A DNA stretch of 7,451 nucleotides, taken from assembly GCA_025456165.1 (NCBI GenBank), contig JALOLI010000067.1:1-7451 (forward strand), in the 5' to 3' direction. Position numbers and translations under genes: made by a program. Positions 5,686-7,451 of the stretch are shown piece after piece. The DNA comes from Acidimicrobiia bacterium. GTDB lineage: Bacteria > Actinomycetota > Acidimicrobiia > UBA5794 > UBA11373. Each line of letters opens with the position of its first letter. The first letter of the stretch is position 1. The notes beneath the pieces are model-generated. The model did no database searches. It was not told the origin of the DNA and saw only the letters and a program-made list of their open reading frames with translations.

Positions 5686-6123
5686 TCAGCAGCCGAGACG
5701 GCGGCGGTACTCGGCCCGGAGACTGGGATGGAGGCGGCGCTGCTGGCCGTCGTCGAGCTGGGGTACCCGCTCCGGCACCACTATGGCTTCGCCGTCGCGG
5801 CAGACGAGGCCTTCGCGCAACAGGCTGGAGAGGTGGAGGGGGCGGCGCAGGCGCCTCCCCCGGCGGGCGGCGACGGTGAGGCGAAGCAGGTCGGCGACGG
5901 CTCCGGGGCCGACCAGAGCCGACCAGTAGCGGCGGACCATGGGATCGTCGGGGGCGTGGCCCGGGAGGCCGTTGACCGGCACGAGGCGGGGCCGGATGTA
6001 GGGGCGGGGAATGGCGGTGGGGCGCAGGACCGCGACCTCCGCCGCCCCCGGAGCCGGCGCGGCTTCCACGGGAACGGGAGGACGGGCGTTCTCGTGGAGG
6101 GCTCCAGGGGCTGCGGTGGTCAT
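5686..6123 (-). CDS. Basic 145-residue protein of unknown function
   Basis: I cannot assign a function. From the ATG at 6123 the protein has 145 residues. The first 35 or so are rich in Ala and Pro and probably disordered. A compact, conserved-looking part follows: PRPYIRPRLVPVNGLPGH (39-56), DDPMVRRYWSALVGPGAVAD (59-78), LLRLTVAARRGRRLRRPLHL (79-98), and REGLVCRDGEAIVVPERVPQ (103-122). The end is arginine-rich (RRLHPSLRAEYRRRLG, 129-144). No signal peptide or membrane helix is visible, so it is probably cytoplasmic; the charge could suit nucleic acid or membrane-surface contact, which is speculation. It faintly recalls uncharacterised actinobacterial proteins, from memory only. A TTG at 6138 is in frame, but it falls inside the predicted promoter, so I prefer 6123. 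The upstream operator-like repeats suggest tightly regulated expression. Confidence 0.75.
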   Translation of the reverse strand: MTTAAPGALHENARPPVPVEAAPAPGAAEVAVLRPTAIPRPYIRPRLVPVNGLPGHAPDDPMVRRYWSALVGPGAVADLLRLTVAARRGRRLRRPLHLSSLLREGLVCRDGEAIVVPERVPQLDDGQQRRLHPSLRAEYRRRLGC

Positions 6124-6126
6124 GCC

Positions 6127-6164
6127 GGTTAGATACAACTAACCACACTTAGATGCAACTGACC
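6127..6164 (-). promoter_or_regulatory. Operator-like tandem repeats overlapping a leaderless promoter
   Basis: Two related 14-bp sites, TTAGATACAACTAA (6129-6142) and TTAGATGCAACTGA (6149-6162, plus-strand spelling), lie exactly 20 bp apart and differ at two positions. The first is embedded in an 18-bp inverted repeat with perfect arms GGTTAG (6127-6132) and CTAACC (6139-6144). On the minus strand the distal site supplies TTGCAT as a -35 (6158-6153) and the proximal site supplies TATCTA as a -10 (6135-6130), with a 17-base spacer. The -10 is followed by 6 bases and the ATG at 6123, so the mRNA is probably leaderless. A dimeric repressor bound here would block RNA polymerase. The region is an AT-rich island in GC-rich DNA. 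The identity of the regulator (a MarR- or TetR-type protein is plausible) is inference. Confidence 0.6.
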
Positions 6165-6179
6165 TCGCGCAGAGCGCGA
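6165..6179. repeat. Small inverted repeat downstream of the PBP gene
   Basis: TCGCGC (6165-6170) and GCGCGA (6174-6179) form a perfect 6-bp stem with a 3-base loop, directly beside the -35 region of the 145-residue gene. No U-run follows on the minus-strand RNA, so it is at best a weak terminator for the PBP transcript. The rest of the gap up to 6247 shows no gene. Confidence 0.35.
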
Positions 6180-6247
6180 AACAAAGCCCTGATGCACCGG
6201 CTCGAATGCGGAGGACGCCCGCTTGTCCGCCCGCCGGCGGTGCGTCG

Positions 6248-7451
6248 CTACCCGCCGCCTGCGTAGGCGCGGTAGCGGATCACCACCACGGTGTCCTCGA
6301 CGATCGGCCGCCCGGTTCCGGGCCGGGTCCCGGCGACCTTGTTGTGCTCGGCGGGGTCGGTGGTGGCCACGGAGACCAGCTCCCAGGTGAAGTCGACCTC
6401 GGATTCGGTGCGCAGCGCCTCGAGGAGGGACAGGGCTTCTCCCAGGTCCATGCCCACCAGATTGGGCATGATCGCCTCGGGGCTCTTGCCGTTGGAGACC
6501 TCCAGCTTGACCTTCTCGCCCTGCTTGATCTTGGCCGGGTGCTCCGGGTCCTGGGTGACGACCTCGTCCTCGGGCTCTTCGGAGTTGACGTACTCCCACT
6601 CGGCGTCGAAGCCGGCCCCGTACAGCTCCTCCAGAGCCTCCTCCAGGTCCATCCCGAGGACGTCGGGCACCTCCTTGCGCGGGGTCTCGTAGTAGGCGGA
6701 GATCCCCTCGGGGTCGGCCGGGAAGTCCATGACCGGGAGCCCGTCGGTGACGATCTCCATGAAGTCGGCCCAGATGGGGGCGGCGACGCTGGAGCCCCAC
6801 ACCCGGTCGTAGTAGGTGCCGTTGATGACGATGTTGCGCATCTCGACCTGGCTGTCGGGGAAGCCGACCCAGACCGAGGTGGTGTACTGGGGAATGAAGC
6901 CGACGAACCAGACGTCGGTGTGGTCCTGGTGGGTACCCGTCTTGCCGGCCTGGGGACGGCCGATGTACGCGTTCCCCCCGGTGCCGTGGGAGACCGCCTG
7001 CTCCAGCGTGTTGACCACCGCCGCCGCCAGGGCGGCGTCCAGGACCCGGGTGCGCTGCGCCCGGTGCTGATAGACGATGTTGCCCTCGGCGTCTTCGATC
7101 CGTTCGATCAGGTAGTTCTCCACCCGGGAGCCGTAGTTGGCCAGGGTGGAGTAGCCGGCGGCGATCTCGAGTGGGCTCACTGCGGAGGCGCCGAGGATGA
7201 TGGCCGGCACGTTCCCCAGCGGGGACTTGATGCCCATGCGGTGAGCCACTTCGGCGATCTTGTCGGCCCCCACCTCGACCCCCACCTGGCAGAAGACCGA
7301 GTTCGTGGAGGCGATGGTGGCCTCCTCCAGGGTGCGGATGGTCCCATCGGTAGGGCCACCGAAGCACACCCAGGGCTCGACGCCCCCGTAGTCGAGGATC
7401 TGCGGCGAGCTCTCGGCCCAGTAGGAATTGAGCGGCCACCCGTTCTCCATG
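6248..7451 (-). CDS. Class A penicillin-binding protein with two PASTA domains, C-terminal part
   Basis: The visible 400 residues are the back half of a bifunctional peptidoglycan synthase; the 5' end lies beyond base 7451, so the glycosyltransferase domain and the active-site SxxK motif are not seen. Numbering from the Met at 7450, the transpeptidase shows the SxN motif as STN (48-50, in ASTNSVFCQVGVEVG). LGASAVSPLEIAAGYSTLAN (86-105) is typical of class A enzymes. The KTG motif is in AGKTGTHQDHTDVWFVGF (168-185). Two PASTA domains follow, which in related proteins bind cell-wall muropeptides or modulate activity: one at about 259-320 (EVPDVLGMDLEEALEELYGA) and one at about 327-395 (IMPNLVGMDLGEALSLLEAL). 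The protein ends in a short AYAGGG tail. It works at the outer face of the membrane, building and cross-linking septal or lateral wall, and resembles actinobacterial PonA proteins. It is the first of four minus-strand genes here, but separate promoters follow it. Confidence 0.94.
   Translation of the reverse strand, partial: MENGWPLNSYWAESSPQILDYGGVEPWVCFGGPTDGTIRTLEEATIASTNSVFCQVGVEVGADKIAEVAHRMGIKSPLGNVPAIILGASAVSPLEIAAGYSTLANYGSRVENYLIERIEDAEGNIVYQHRAQRTRVLDAALAAAVVNTLEQAVSHGTGGNAYIGRPQAGKTGTHQDHTDVWFVGFIPQYTTSVWVGFPDSQVEMRNIVINGTYYDRVWGSSVAAPIWADFMEIVTDGLPVMDFPADPEGISAYYETPRKEVPDVLGMDLEEALEELYGAGFDAEWEYVNSEEPEDEVVTQDPEHPAKIKQGEKVKLEVSNGKSPEAIMPNLVGMDLGEALSLLEALRTESEVDFTWELVSVATTDPAEHNKVAGTRPGTGRPIVEDTVVVIRYRAYAGGG

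Noticed and set aside
6124..6138. TTG at 6138 as start of the 145-residue protein
   Set aside because: It would put the start inside the predicted -35/-10 region and adds only five residues; the ATG at 6123 follows the -10 at a leaderless distance.
4829..6148. Long open frames on both strands (4852-6132 plus, 4829-6148 minus) over the sirtuin and the small gene
   Set aside because: Low-complexity shadows; the sirtuin frame carries all catalytic and zinc motifs.
6231..6240. CCGCCGGCGG palindrome after the PBP stop as a terminator
   Set aside because: No loop is left if it pairs fully, no T-run follows, and such palindromes are frequent by chance at this G+C.
1..7451. Mobile element, CRISPR array, tRNA/rRNA or defence island
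   Set aside because: No transposase, integrase, spaced identical repeats, cloverleaf-like sequence or known defence domain was seen; all genes recognised are chromosomal housekeeping or envelope types.

Overview
The window is a GC-rich stretch (roughly 70% or more G+C by eye) of ordinary bacterial chromosome, most likely from an actinomycete-type lineage, possibly an Acidimicrobiia-like environmental bacterium. The clues are the base composition, a class A penicillin-binding protein with C-terminal PASTA domains, an actinobacterial-style SpoIID/LytB protein, and several genes with no Shine-Dalgarno sequence but a -10-like hexamer 6-9 bases before the start codon. The lineage is an inference. 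I see no rRNA, tRNA, CRISPR array, insertion sequence or phage gene.

Layout. Positions 2-262 (+) hold the C-terminal end of an M17 leucyl aminopeptidase. It converges, with a 3-base gap, on a small YCII/DGPF-type protein (266-595, -). A 219-base divergent intergenic region follows, with a strong 11-bp hairpin overlapping a second palindrome. Next is a polyprenyl-phosphate sugar-1-phosphate transferase (815-1975, +) with an unusually short membrane region. It converges, with a 24-base gap, on four minus-strand genes. In transcription order (right to left) these are: a class A PBP with two PASTA domains (6248-7451, 5' end outside the window); a 145-residue basic protein of unknown function (5686-6123); a Sir2-family NAD-dependent deacylase (4888-5637); and a large secreted SpoIID/LytB protein (2000-4807).

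How the genes may work together. Three products act at the cell envelope: the PBP cross-links peptidoglycan, the SpoIID-type protein probably cleaves glycan strands outside the membrane, and the sugar transferase starts a lipid-linked polysaccharide. The sirtuin and the small basic protein are presumably cytoplasmic. The shared strand does not prove one operon: the gap between PBP and the small protein carries its own candidate promoter, and the sirtuin and SpoIID genes also have possible start signals.

The two most interesting points are the SpoIID protein and the 145-residue gene's upstream region. In the SpoIID protein, a GHSVGLSQYG element lies before the catalytic domain, followed by an Ig-like segment and seven C-terminal repeats that look like a seven-bladed beta-propeller. 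Upstream of the small gene, an AT-rich pair of 14-bp operator-like repeats, 20 bp apart, overlaps the predicted -35 and -10 of a leaderless promoter. I did not find a clearly new defence or mobile system here.
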